Origin: Pseudomonas sp. FeN3W | Lineage (GTDB): Bacteria; Pseudomonadota; Gammaproteobacteria; Pseudomonadales; Pseudomonadaceae | Assembly (NCBI GenBank): GCA_030263805.2 | Contig: CP136010.1 | Coordinates: 3,301,001 to 3,365,000, forward strand | Reading direction: 5' to 3' | DNA: 64,000 bases | In this document: positions 9,403-17,599 of the stretch, piece after piece | Numbering within the stretch: the first letter of the stretch is position 1 | How the letters are laid out: each line of letters starts with the position of its first letter | Position numbers and translations under genes: made by a program | The notes under the pieces: model-generated | The model's input: only the letters and a program-made list of their open reading frames with translations | What the model was told of the DNA's origin: nothing | Databases searched by the model: none

Positions 9403-9427
9403 AAAACGCCGCCCGGGTGGGCGGCGT
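9403..9427 (-). terminator. Terminator of the udh-lactonase-dctPQM operon
   Basis: On the minus strand a 9-bp stem ACGCCGCCC/GGGCGGCGT (9406-9414 with 9419-9427, four-base loop) is followed by four T. It sits 23 bases after the dctM stop. Confidence 0.75.
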
Positions 9428-9449
9428 CCTCGTTCCCATCTGCGTGCCG

Positions 9450-10730
9450 TCAGAGCACTACGCTCGGCAGCCACAGCGAAATCATCGGGATATAGGTCAC
9501 CGCCATCAGCACGGCGAACAGCGCAGCGTAGAACGGCAGCAGCGCCTTCACGGTGTTCTCGATGCTGACCTTGCCGATGGCGGCACCGACGAAGAGTACC
9601 GCACCGACCGGCGGGGTAATCAGCCCGATCCCCAGATTGACCAGCATGATCATGCCGAAGTGCACCGGGTCGACGCCGAACGAGGTCACCACCGGCAGCA
9701 GGATCGGCGTGAGGATCAGGATCAGCGGCGCCATGTCCATCAGCGTGCCCAGCACCAGCAGCATCGCGTTGACGCACAGGAGAATCACATAGCGATTGTC
9801 CGACAGGGTCAGGAACGCGGTGGTGATCTTCGCCGGTATCTGCATCAACGTCATGATGTAGCCGAAGCTGGCGGCGAAGGCGATCAGGATCATCACGATG
9901 GAAAGCGTGCGCACCGTGCGGTGCAGCATCTTCGGCAGCTCACGCCACTGGTAGTCGCGGTAGATGAACATGGTGACGAAGAAGGCCCAGACCACGGCCA
10001 CGGCGGCCGACTCGGTGGCGGTGAACACGCCGGAGAGAATGCCGCCCAGGATGATCACCATGGTCATCAGGCCCCACAGCGCCTCGACGCAGATCTTCAG
10101 TGCCTGGCGCAGCGGCACCACTTCGCCCTTGGGGTAGTTGCGCTTGCGCGCGAACAGCAGGCAGAGCGTGGCCATGGCGGTGCTGAGCAGCAGGCCAGGG
10201 CCGATGCCGGCGACGAACAGCGCGGAGATCGACACGGTGCCGCCGGCCGCCAGCGAGTAGATCACCGAGTTGTGGCTGGGCGGGGTGAGCAGCGCCTGCA
10301 CCGAGCCGCTGACGGTCACCGCGGTGGAGAACTCGCGCGGATAGCCCTTCTTTTCCATTTCCGGAATCAGCACCGAGCCCACCGAGGCGGTATCAGCCAG
10401 CGAGGAGCCGGAAATCGCACCGAAGAAAGTCGAGGCGGTGATGTTGACCAGCGACAGCCCGCCACGGACGAAACCCACCAGGACCCCGGCGAAGGCCACC
10501 AGTCGGCGGGCCATGCCGCCCTCGGCCATGATCGCGCCGGCCAGGACGAAGAACGGGATGGCCAGCAGGGAGAATTTGTTCACGCCGCCGGCGATCTGGA
10601 TCATCACGGCATGCAGCGGGATGTCGATGTACCAGGCGCCGACCAGGGTGGCCAGGCCGAGGGCGTAGGCTACCGGGACGCGTAGCAGGATAAGGACGAT
10701 GAAGCTGCCCAGCAGGACGACGGCATCCAT
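9450..10730 (-). CDS. dctM: TRAP transporter large permease subunit (DctM family)
   Basis: A 426-residue membrane protein of about 12 helices, the ion-coupled transport subunit of a TRAP system. Family segments are FFVLAGAIMAEGGMARRLV, the GAISGSSLADTASVGSVLIPEM loop and TPPVGAVLFVGAAIGK. The ATG at 10730 overlaps the dctQ stop by one base (TAATG), with AAGGAG inside dctQ as the ribosome-binding site. Its place behind udh and a lactonase suggests hexuronate uptake. Energy would come from a sodium gradient by family knowledge. Confidence 0.93.
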   Translation of the reverse strand: MDAVVLLGSFIVLILLRVPVAYALGLATLVGAWYIDIPLHAVMIQIAGGVNKFSLLAIPFFVLAGAIMAEGGMARRLVAFAGVLVGFVRGGLSLVNITASTFFGAISGSSLADTASVGSVLIPEMEKKGYPREFSTAVTVSGSVQALLTPPSHNSVIYSLAAGGTVSISALFVAGIGPGLLLSTAMATLCLLFARKRNYPKGEVVPLRQALKICVEALWGLMTMVIILGGILSGVFTATESAAVAVVWAFFVTMFIYRDYQWRELPKMLHRTVRTLSIVMILIAFAASFGYIMTLMQIPAKITTAFLTLSDNRYVILLCVNAMLLVLGTLMDMAPLILILTPILLPVVTSFGVDPVHFGMIMLVNLGIGLITPPVGAVLFVGAAIGKVSIENTVKALLPFYAALFAVLMAVTYIPMISLWLPSVVL

Positions 10731-11257
10731 TACACGGACTCCTTGGACTCTTCGCGGGCTTCGTAGTCGACGACCCGGCGTTTGCTCTGGTCGCCGTACA
10801 GCAGTTGCTCGATGACGAACAGCAGGGTGATCAGCCCGCCCAATGGAATCGGCGCATAGCTGACGCCGACGCGCATCCAGGGAAGGGTGCTGAGGTACTG
10901 GTTCCAGGTGGCAACGCACAGCTTGTAGCCCCAGATCAGCATGAACAGGCTGATGGCCGCCATGGCCAGGCGCACGAACAGAACGACGAAGGGCTGGGCC
11001 AGCGGCGGCAGGCGATCACTGAGCACCTGCACGGCCATATGCGCGCCCGCGCGGTAGCTGGCGGCGGCGCCGACGAAGGTGAACAGCACCATCAGCAGGA
11101 TGGCGATGGGCTCGGGCCAGCCGAGGCCCTGGCCCAGTGCGTAACGGCTGAACACGCCCCAGGGGATGATCGTCGCCATGACCACGATCGCCAGGGCGGC
11201 GACGATGACGCAGGCGCGATAGATGACGTCATTGACGCCCAGAACCAGGTTTTTCAT
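10730..11257 (-). CDS. dctQ: TRAP transporter small permease subunit (DctQ family)
   Basis: A 175-residue protein with four predicted helices (about 13-35, 48-68, 88-110, 135-155). Typical features are VFSRYALGQGLGWPEPIAILLMV near the second helix and GAAASYRAGAHMAV. It partners DctM in the inner membrane. It is 58 bases downstream of dctP and overlaps dctM by one base, so all three are one operon. Confidence 0.92.
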   Translation of the reverse strand: MKNLVLGVNDVIYRACVIVAALAIVVMATIIPWGVFSRYALGQGLGWPEPIAILLMVLFTFVGAAASYRAGAHMAVQVLSDRLPPLAQPFVVLFVRLAMAAISLFMLIWGYKLCVATWNQYLSTLPWMRVGVSYAPIPLGGLITLLFVIEQLLYGDQSKRRVVDYEAREESKESV

Positions 11258-11315
11258 GAGATTCCACCGGTTGCATCGCGGCGGTGCGGGCCGCCGCGAT
11301 GCGCTTGCACGAGGA

Positions 11316-12287
11316 TTACTGAACGGCTTCGATGCGCTTGATCAGCTCGGCGTAGGGCGCGCCGTACTTCTCGCGGATCGGCGCGGTGGCGTCGAAGAAG
11401 GGCTTCTTGTCGACTTCGATGAACTCGACCCCGGCTTCCTTGAGCTTGGCTTCGCTGGCGGCGGACTTCTCGTCCCACAGCTTGCGCTCTTCGAACTGCG
11501 CTTCCTTGGCGAACTTCTTCACCAGCTCCTGCTGCTCGGCGCTGAGCTTGTTCCAGGTGGTCTTGGAGATCACGATCGGCTCGGGCAGGATCAGGTGGCC
11601 GGTCAGGCTGTAGTACTTGGCGTTGCGGAAGTGGTTGTGCTCGAGCATGGTCGGCGGGTTGTTCTCGGCACCGTCGATCACGCCGCTCTGCAGCGCACTG
11701 AAGATCTCGCCGGTGTCCATGGCGATACCGCTGGCGCCCAGGGCGTTGAAGGTTTCGATGAACATCGGGTTGCCGATCACGCGGATCTTCATGCCCTTGA
11801 GGTCTTCCAGGCTGCGCACCGGCTCCTTGGTGTAGAGGTTGCGCACGCCGCCATCCATCCAGGCCAGGCCGACCATGTTGAATTCGGAATTGGTGATCTT
11901 GTCGAGGATCTCCTGGCCGATCTCGCCATCGATGACCTTGCGCATGTGTTCATGGTCGCGGAACACGAACGGCATGTTGAACACGTTGACGTCCGGGACC
12001 ACCGGTCCGAGGGTGCCGAGGCTGACGCGGGTCATTTGCACGGCACCGAGCTGCACCTGCTCGACCACTTCCTTTTCTGAGCCGAGGACGCCACCGGAGA
12101 ACATGCGGTAATCCAGCTCGCCCTCGGTGGCTTCGGCGATCTTCTTGCCCATGTTCTCCTGCGCGATCACCGTGGGGTAGCCGGCCGGGTGGATCTCGGC
12201 GATCTTCAGCGTCATGGCATGTGCCAGCCCGCTGACACAGAAGGCGAAGGGTAGGGCGGTAACGAGCAACTTGCGTTTGAGGTTCAT
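11316..12287 (-). CDS. dctP: TRAP transporter solute-binding protein (DctP family), probable hexuronate binder
   Basis: A 323-residue periplasmic binding protein with a Sec signal peptide (MNLKRKLLVTALPFAFCVSGLAHA, cleavage after about residue 24). The DctP fold is shown by SLEDLKGMKIRVIGNPMFIETFNALGASG, which carries the conserved arginine that binds the substrate carboxylate, and FSALQSGVIDGAENNPPTM. The start at 12287 has GGAGAG 6 bases upstream; upstream in-frame codons are not family-like. Placement after udh and an aldarolactonase points to galacturonate/glucuronate as ligand (inference). Confidence 0.9.
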   Translation of the reverse strand: MNLKRKLLVTALPFAFCVSGLAHAMTLKIAEIHPAGYPTVIAQENMGKKIAEATEGELDYRMFSGGVLGSEKEVVEQVQLGAVQMTRVSLGTLGPVVPDVNVFNMPFVFRDHEHMRKVIDGEIGQEILDKITNSEFNMVGLAWMDGGVRNLYTKEPVRSLEDLKGMKIRVIGNPMFIETFNALGASGIAMDTGEIFSALQSGVIDGAENNPPTMLEHNHFRNAKYYSLTGHLILPEPIVISKTTWNKLSAEQQELVKKFAKEAQFEERKLWDEKSAASEAKLKEAGVEFIEVDKKPFFDATAPIREKYGAPYAELIKRIEAVQ

Positions 12288-12367
12288 GACACTCTCCATC
12301 TTGTTTTTGTTGGTGTGCAGCGTTGCGAGAAGCGAGGTCGGGCAAGCGGCGGCCCTTCCCTGGTGAG

Positions 12368-13258
12368 TCAGTTGAAAGTGGGTTCCTCCAGTCCGGTAAC
12401 GCCCGGGTTCAGGGCGAAGACGCCCCCGGCCAGCGGCTGGTCGCCGAGATCGCCGCCGGGGCGGATCGAGGTGACGAACAGGGTGTCCAGACGCGAGCCG
12501 CCGAAGGCGCACATGGTCGGTTTCTTCACCGGTACCGCGAGCGAGCGGTCCAGGCGGCCATCGGGGGTGAAACGGTGGATCAGCCCGGCATCGTTGCCGC
12601 AGATCCAATAGCAACCGTCGGCATCCACCGCGGCGCCGTCGGGCCGGCCGGGGTGGTCGAGCATGTCGACGAACAGGCGTCGGCCGGTCGGCATGCCGCT
12701 GTCCGTGTCGTAATCGAAGGCCCAGATCTTCTGCACGCTGGGGTGCGAATCGGAGAGGTACATGGTGCGTCCATCCGGGCTGAAGGCCAGGCCGTTGGGC
12801 ACGATGAAGCCGTCCAGCTGCGGCACCAGCGGCCCGCGCGCGGCCTGGTCATCGAGCCGGTAGAGCGCGCCGACCGGATGTCCGGCGGCCATGTCCAGCG
12901 CCATGCTGCCGGCCCAGAAACGTCCCTGGCGATCGCAGCGGCCATCGTTCATGCGCATCTCGGCCAACTGGTGCTCGATGGTCGCCAGCGCGCGGCTGTC
13001 GAGTCGGCCGTCCGGACGCGTCTGCAGCGCGAAGAAGCCGCTCTCCATGCCAGCCACCCAGCCATCGCCGTGGCACGCGATGCAGGCCAGCATCTGCTCG
13101 CCCTGCCAGTGGGAAACCTGGCCGTCGGCAGCGCTCCAGCGCAGCAGTTCGCGGTTGGGGATGTCGACCCAGTACAGCGCCTGTTCGGCGGCGACCCAGA
13201 CCGGGCTTTCGCCGGTGGCGCAGCGCAGGTCGGCGATGAGTTCAGCTTCACTGGCCAT
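12368..13258 (-). CDS. SMP-30/gluconolactonase-family lactonase, probable aldarolactonase
   Basis: A 296-residue six-bladed beta-propeller hydrolase. Divalent-metal ligands of the family are visible: Glu17 in ATGESPVW, the asparagine in RMNDGRCDRQGRFWAGSM, and the asparagine and aspartate in VPNGLAFSPDGRTMYLSDSH. It lies 41 bases after udh and before the TRAP genes, so the likely reaction is opening of the galactaro- or glucaro-1,5-lactone made by uronate dehydrogenase. The ATG at 13258 is preceded by AAAGAGAAA. Substrate is inferred from context; gluconolactone cannot be excluded. Confidence 0.87.
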   Translation of the reverse strand: MASEAELIADLRCATGESPVWVAAEQALYWVDIPNRELLRWSAADGQVSHWQGEQMLACIACHGDGWVAGMESGFFALQTRPDGRLDSRALATIEHQLAEMRMNDGRCDRQGRFWAGSMALDMAAGHPVGALYRLDDQAARGPLVPQLDGFIVPNGLAFSPDGRTMYLSDSHPSVQKIWAFDYDTDSGMPTGRRLFVDMLDHPGRPDGAAVDADGCYWICGNDAGLIHRFTPDGRLDRSLAVPVKKPTMCAFGGSRLDTLFVTSIRPGGDLGDQPLAGGVFALNPGVTGLEEPTFN

Positions 13259-13299
13259 TGCGTTTCTCTTTGTCGTTGTACGCGGGCGAAGGTGATTGA

Positions 13300-14115
13300 T
13301 CAGTCGAAGGGGCCGGCCGCGACGAAGGCGCCGCCCTGGTAGATGCCGGCCGGGTCGTCGTCGCTGTACGGCGGTTGCTGCTCGACCTTGTCGCGGAACG
13401 CTTCGGAGCTGTCCTGCGCATGGAAGCCCAGGTGCGCCGCCAGATGGTTGTCCCACCACACGTCACGGTTGGCGGACATGCCGTAGACCACGGTATGGCC
13501 GACCTCTGGCGTGAACAGCGCGCAGCGCATCAGCTCGGAGAGGTCGCGGAAGCTGAGCCAGGTGCTCATCATCCGGCGGTTGGCCGGCTCGGGAAACGAG
13601 GAGCCAATGCGGATGCTGACGGTCTCGATGCCGTAGCGGTCGTAATAGAAATTCGCCATGTCCTCGCCGTAGGACTTGGACAGGCCGTAGTAGCCGTCCG
13701 GGCGCCGTGGTATGTGGGCGTCCAGGGTTTCGGTCTGTGGGTAGAAGCCGATCACATGGTTGGAGCTGGCGAAGACCACACGCTTGATGCCGTGCAGGCG
13801 GGCCGCTTCATAGATGTGAAAGGTGCCGCGGATATTGGCGTCGAGGATTTCCTCGAACGGCCGCTCGACGGAGACGCCGCCGAAGTGAGCGATGGCATCT
13901 ACGCCTTCGCACAGGGCATGCACCGCCGCCTTGTCGGCGAGGTCGCAAGGCACGATTTCCTCGTGCTCGCCGGCTGCCGGAGCCATGGGTGCGATATCGG
14001 ATAGTCGGATGATGCGGGCATAGGGCTGCAGACGTTCACGCAGTTCCTTGCCGAGGCCGCCTGCCGCACCGGTGAGCAGAAGGCGGCCGAACGGGGGATT
14101 TTGGGTGGTGGTCAT
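13300..14115 (-). CDS. udh: Uronate dehydrogenase (NAD-dependent)
   Basis: Oxidises D-galacturonate or D-glucuronate to the aldaro-1,5-lactone. The 271-residue product is an extended-type SDR with NAD loop TGAAGGLG (15-22), catalytic Tyr143 and Lys147 (YGLSK), and family segments FASSNHVIGFY, SIRIGSSFPEP and YGMSANRDVWWDN. Length matches characterised Udh enzymes (about 265-275). Two upstream in-frame ATGs (14130 and further) exist, but 14115 gives the family N-terminus; none has a strong ribosome-binding site. First gene of an operon with the lactonase and dctPQM, with an operator candidate 36 bases upstream. Confidence 0.93.
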   Translation of the reverse strand: MTTTQNPPFGRLLLTGAAGGLGKELRERLQPYARIIRLSDIAPMAPAAGEHEEIVPCDLADKAAVHALCEGVDAIAHFGGVSVERPFEEILDANIRGTFHIYEAARLHGIKRVVFASSNHVIGFYPQTETLDAHIPRRPDGYYGLSKSYGEDMANFYYDRYGIETVSIRIGSSFPEPANRRMMSTWLSFRDLSELMRCALFTPEVGHTVVYGMSANRDVWWDNHLAAHLGFHAQDSSEAFRDKVEQQPPYSDDDPAGIYQGGAFVAAGPFD

Positions 14116-14426
14116 CGGAGTGCCTGTCATTATTGTTTTGAAGTCATCTGTTGTCATATGACATGCAGCGAATATCAGCATCTGCTGACATGAATGTCAA
14201 CACGCTTAAAGTCGTATTTAATGAGTCACGTCGCCTGTCAACGGCGCTATCGCTGAGTGGGCCAAGCTAAAGTGCTGTGACAGAGGGCTCCATGAAGGGC
14301 AGCGTGCGAACGGATGAAGACGGGGCGCCGTACCCCAATGGCTTCACTGGTTGTATGATGACTATTCGAAGGCGCGGTATCGCAACGAGGCCATTGCGCG
14401 GCCAATCGATGCCGAAGCGCTGTCGC
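14116..14426. other. Intergenic region upstream of udh, 311 bases
   Basis: Holds the udh promoter region and the palindrome at 14151-14164. The remainder (about 14165-14426) shows no gene, repeat or convincing hairpin; an open frame from 14277 on the plus strand runs into azlD antisense and has no family features. Confidence 0.6.
14151..14164. promoter_or_regulatory. Operator candidate upstream of udh
   Basis: TTGTCATATGACAT contains a perfect 12-base palindrome (TGTCATATGACA). It shares the 13-base string GTTGTCATATGAC with the site before the OprD-type porin (from 38177) and fits TNRTNNNAYNA. It sits 36-49 bases before the udh start, where a repressor would block transcription. Confidence 0.6.
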
Positions 14427-14735
14427 TCAGATCTGCCTGACCAGCGCGGCGACCGCGATACCGGCGGCAATCGCTGGCAGCGGCTTTTTCAGCACCAGCA
14501 TGGTCACTGCCGTGGCTAGCAGCGCTAATCGGGCGCCAGCATCACCCTGCAAGGCCATCGGCGCGACTATTGCCACGAGTACCGAGCCGGACATGGCGGT
14601 GATGAACTGGCGGACTCGGTCGCTGATGGGCACGAAGGCCATGACGAACACGCCGCCCCAGCGTGTCGCCAGAGTCACTAGGGCCATGACCAGCACCACG
14701 ATCAGCGCGCCGGCGCCCGTCGCATCAAGATTCAC
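14427..14735 (-). CDS. azlD: Branched-chain amino acid exporter small subunit (AzlD family)
   Basis: A 102-residue protein with three to four hydrophobic helices (LIVVLVMALVTLATRWGGVFVM...). AzlD partners AzlC in exporting branched-chain amino acids or analogues. I chose the GTG at 14735: it has AAGGAG 7-8 bases upstream, overlaps the azlC end by 11 bases and gives the family length; no in-frame ATG precedes the first helix. Confidence 0.86.
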   Translation of the reverse strand: MNLDATGAGALIVVLVMALVTLATRWGGVFVMAFVPISDRVRQFITAMSGSVLVAIVAPMALQGDAGARLALLATAVTMLVLKKPLPAIAAGIAVAALVRQI

Positions 14736-15441
14736 GTGCTTTCTCCTTCCACAGCAGTCCGGTCGCGCCACCGGCGAGGGCGCCCACCACCACGTGGCTG
14801 TTCTCCGGCAGGTAACGGAAGGCGAGCAGCGAGGCGCCGGCGGCAACGCTCCAGATCACCAGCATGCGCAGGTTCTTTTCACCGCCCACCACCATGGCCA
14901 GCAGAAAGCAGCCCATCACCATGTCCAGCCCCAGGCGCTTCGGGTTGCTAACCGCACTGCCGAAATGGATGCCCAGCCAACTGCCGACCACCCAGAACGA
15001 CCAGAGCGCCAGGCCGCCACCGAGCAGCAGGCCGAAGCCTGGGCGGTTGCGGTTGAAGGCCTGCATGGCCATCGCCCAGTTGGCGTCCGAGGCGATCAGC
15101 ATCACCCCGTAGCGCCTGCCCGGCGGCAGCTGGCGCAACCAGGGATAGAGTGTGGCGCCCATCAGCAGGTGGCGGGCGTTGATGGCAAACACCGTGATCA
15201 TCAGGGTGAGCAGCGGCACCTGCGTGCCCCACAGCTCCAGCGCAGCGAACTGCGAGGCGCCGGCGAACACCAGCGCGCTCATCGTCAGGATCACCGAATC
15301 GTCCAGGCCGGTCTGCACCGCGGCGAGGCCGAAGGCGGCGCCGAACAGGGTGACGAAGATGGAAATCGGCGCGAGCTGGCGAAAGCCGGCCCAGACCATG
15401 CGCCGGTCGAAATGATGCAGCTCGCTTTCTGCGTCAGTCAT
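14725..15441 (-). CDS. azlC: Branched-chain amino acid exporter large subunit (AzlC family)
   Basis: A 238-residue membrane protein with the family segments FGLAAVQTGL, FAGASQFAALELWG and NARHLLMGATLYPWLRQLP. The ATG at 15441 follows GGAGG with an 8-base spacing; an upstream in-frame start (15480) would lack such a site. Coupled to azlD by an 11-base overlap. It shows no link to uronate use and separates udh from the second half of the sugar-acid genes. Confidence 0.9.
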   Translation of the reverse strand: MTDAESELHHFDRRMVWAGFRQLAPISIFVTLFGAAFGLAAVQTGLDDSVILTMSALVFAGASQFAALELWGTQVPLLTLMITVFAINARHLLMGATLYPWLRQLPPGRRYGVMLIASDANWAMAMQAFNRNRPGFGLLLGGGLALWSFWVVGSWLGIHFGSAVSNPKRLGLDMVMGCFLLAMVVGGEKNLRMLVIWSVAAGASLLAFRYLPENSHVVVGALAGGATGLLWKEKARES

Positions 15442-15930
15442 GCACGAATCCTCCAGGTGGCAGCGCTGGATCGATGTCATTCAACGTCCAGCCAGCCAGA
15501 TTAGGGGGTGTTACCGCGACGGAACAGCGCAGTTGGCGTCGGATCGGGCGGTACAGATTCGCGCGAGCAGTCGATTGCGCGGCAATGAAGGCTTCGGCCT
15601 GTCGACGCTGCGCCTCGCCAGTCATCACCGATGCTATGGGTGGCTATGTCCGATTCTGATTTTGCAGTGTGATGGGCTGCCGACGGCTAGAAGCTGCCGG
15701 TCGCGGCAGAAGGCTTATCTGGCTGGAATGGTGCCGAACTGGACAGATCTAACGCCCGGAATCCAAGAATGATCTGTCGTGCTGGGGTTTTCGCCGTAAT
15801 AAGATATCTTTTCATGACAGCTTATCGTATTTAAGATGTTATGAAATGACTGCTTATTATTCTTTAAGGGTTGTTTAGTGTGCGATTAGTAGTATCTTAT
15901 CCTTCATAGGATGTCGCTTGGTATAACCTT
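15442..15930. other. 489-base intergenic region, AT-rich in its second half, upstream of hipBA
   Basis: From 15442 to about 15780 I see no supported gene. From about 15785 to 15930 the DNA is strikingly AT-rich compared with the window. It holds a perfect palindrome AAGATATCTT (15801-15810), ATAAGATA (15799-15806), its inverted copy TATCTTAT (15893-15900), and TTAAGATG near 15831. TTGTTT (15871-15876) and TATCTT (15893-15898), spaced 16, could be the hipB promoter. Confidence 0.5.
15897..15913. promoter_or_regulatory. HipB-type operator candidate
   Basis: ATCC (15899-15902) and GGAT (15909-15912) form an inverted repeat separated by six bases, 18 bases before hipB and overlapping the putative -10. 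The E. coli HipB operator is TATCC-N8-GGATA, so the half-sites match but the spacing differs by two. Confidence 0.45.
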
Positions 15931-16254
15931 ATGAAAAGCTTTTTCCCTGTTCAAAGTGCCTCTCTGCTTTACCGTATAGGCCTTCTGGTGAAGGAGGCGC
16001 GTCTGCGCATGGTGCTGCGCCAGGCTGACCTTGCAGAGCGGGCTGGGATTTCTCTCCGAGCTGTTCGTCACATTGAGGGGGGCAAGGCTGAAGGTGTTTC
16101 GCTGCACGACTTCATGCTCGCGTTGTTCACCGTTGGGATTTCTGACCGGGTTTTCCAGGCGCTGATCGATGACCCAGCGCTTGATCTCGACGCTTTGGAA
16201 ACCAATGCGACCAAGCGCGTCAGGCTGCCGCGCAGCAACGCGGAGGACTTCTAA
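15931..16254 (+). CDS. hipB: HipB-like antitoxin, XRE-family DNA-binding protein
   Basis: A 107-residue protein with an XRE helix-turn-helix at about 18-75 (VKEARLRMVLRQADLAERAGISLRAVRHIEGGKAEGVSLHDFMLAL) and a short C-terminal tail. It overlaps the toxin gene by one base (TAATG at 16252-16256), the classic antitoxin-toxin coupling. It would neutralise HipA and repress its own promoter. Base composition is less GC-rich than neighbours, which hints at acquisition by transfer. Confidence 0.82.
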   Translation: MKSFFPVQSASLLYRIGLLVKEARLRMVLRQADLAERAGISLRAVRHIEGGKAEGVSLHDFMLALFTVGISDRVFQALIDDPALDLDALETNATKRVRLPRSNAEDF

Positions 16255-17480
16255 TGTCGCGCGCTTACATCTACATGGAATGTCCGGAAACGGGTGAGAC
16301 TGTGACGCTGGGCAGGCTGACCCTTGCTGGTGGCACGGGAACCTTCGTCTATGCGCCGGAGATCGTGGAAGCCAAGCGTTGGGTGCCTGATCCGATACGG
16401 TATCCGCTTTCCACTCGACCCATTCAGGTACATAAGAATGGCGGCGTTCCCGGCTTCATTGATGATGCGATGCCAGATGGCTGGGGAGAACGCCTGTTGC
16501 GCCGCACCCGAAAGGGCGAGCTCACTCCGATCCAGCTCCTGCTGTTATCTCCTAACGAAGATCGCGCCGGAAACATCATGGCTGGCGAAGATCGCACACC
16601 GAGGCCGGGAATAGGCGAAAGGCCTGTGAAAATGCTTGAAGCCAAAGGGCTCGATCATTTCATAGATATTTGCGCTGCGATCTATGACAGCCAGCTGAGC
16701 GCTGAGCAGCTGGAGGCATTAAGAATACGGGACCAGCGCTCAGCTGTTGGTGGTGCCAGGCCCAAGCGCACGTACCGCTTTGATCACAAGCTGATTCTTG
16801 CCAAGCCACGCGACAAATTTGATCACTACGACCTGCCGAAATTTGAGTATGCCTGCATGACTTTTGCGGCTACCAAGGGGATGAATGTTGCCCGGACGGC
16901 ACTCCATCAAAGTGAAAAAGGCAACACGTTGCTAGTGGAGCGATTCGACCGAGAATGGTCAGCGAATGATGCAAGGTTTCGCCGCATTCCGATGATGAGT
17001 GGCTTAACTCTTCTCGATGCCGAATGGCATGTGCAGCGCAGCAACGGATGGATCTACGCGGCGCTCGCCGATGAGCTGTACCGCAGAGGCGCGCCAGATT
17101 CTGATAGGCAGGCGCTCTACAGGCGAATGGCCTACAACGCTCTGGTCGGCAACAGTGACGATCATCCTCGCAATCACGCAGTGATCTGGCAGGAAGGCGC
17201 TTGGCGCCTCTCGCCCATGTATGACGTTCTTCCCGTGCTGGGAGAGGGGCCTGCGCAGGGGCTGGCGATGGAAGTTGGTATCAACGGTACTCTCCTAAGT
17301 CGAGCCAACCTGCTTAGCCAGCATGAGCATTTTGCACTGACGAAAGATGAGGCGGCCGGCATATTGGACGAGGTCGCTTCTTGGGAGTCGGAGCTGATGG
17401 AGCACTATGCAACGCATTTGGCTGGGGCTGAGCTGGATGCAGCAGTGGACGCAACAAGCAGCGAGAGACTGCTCGCTTAG
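16254..17480 (+). CDS. hipA: HipA-family serine/threonine kinase toxin
   Basis: A 408-residue HipA protein. The N-terminal subdomain (about 1-100) includes GGVPGFIDDAMPDGWGERLL; the kinase core has the Gly-rich segment SAVGGARPK, the catalytic loop NSDDHPRN (Asp302, Asn307) and the metal-binding aspartate in MYDVLPV (Asp324). All catalytic residues look intact. E. coli HipA phosphorylates glutamyl-tRNA synthetase; the target here is unknown. Length is slightly below E. coli HipA (440). It is flanked by azlC and a LysR gene transcribed away or towards it, with no mobile element remnants visible. Confidence 0.88.
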   Translation: MSRAYIYMECPETGETVTLGRLTLAGGTGTFVYAPEIVEAKRWVPDPIRYPLSTRPIQVHKNGGVPGFIDDAMPDGWGERLLRRTRKGELTPIQLLLLSPNEDRAGNIMAGEDRTPRPGIGERPVKMLEAKGLDHFIDICAAIYDSQLSAEQLEALRIRDQRSAVGGARPKRTYRFDHKLILAKPRDKFDHYDLPKFEYACMTFAATKGMNVARTALHQSEKGNTLLVERFDREWSANDARFRRIPMMSGLTLLDAEWHVQRSNGWIYAALADELYRRGAPDSDRQALYRRMAYNALVGNSDDHPRNHAVIWQEGAWRLSPMYDVLPVLGEGPAQGLAMEVGINGTLLSRANLLSQHEHFALTKDEAAGILDEVASWESELMEHYATHLAGAELDAAVDATSSERLLA

Positions 17481-17599
17481 GGCGCGCTGCGAAGGCTCCG
17501 CCTGCAAGCTTGGTCCTAGACTTAGCGTCGAGCAGTGCATTCGCCACAGGCCTGAATAGCGCCAGCTCTGGTCCACCATTTGAATGTCACTCGTGGCCG

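Noticed and set aside
14277..14519. Plus-strand 80-codon frame near azlD
   Set aside because: Half lies antisense to azlD, with no ribosome-binding site and no recognisable domain.
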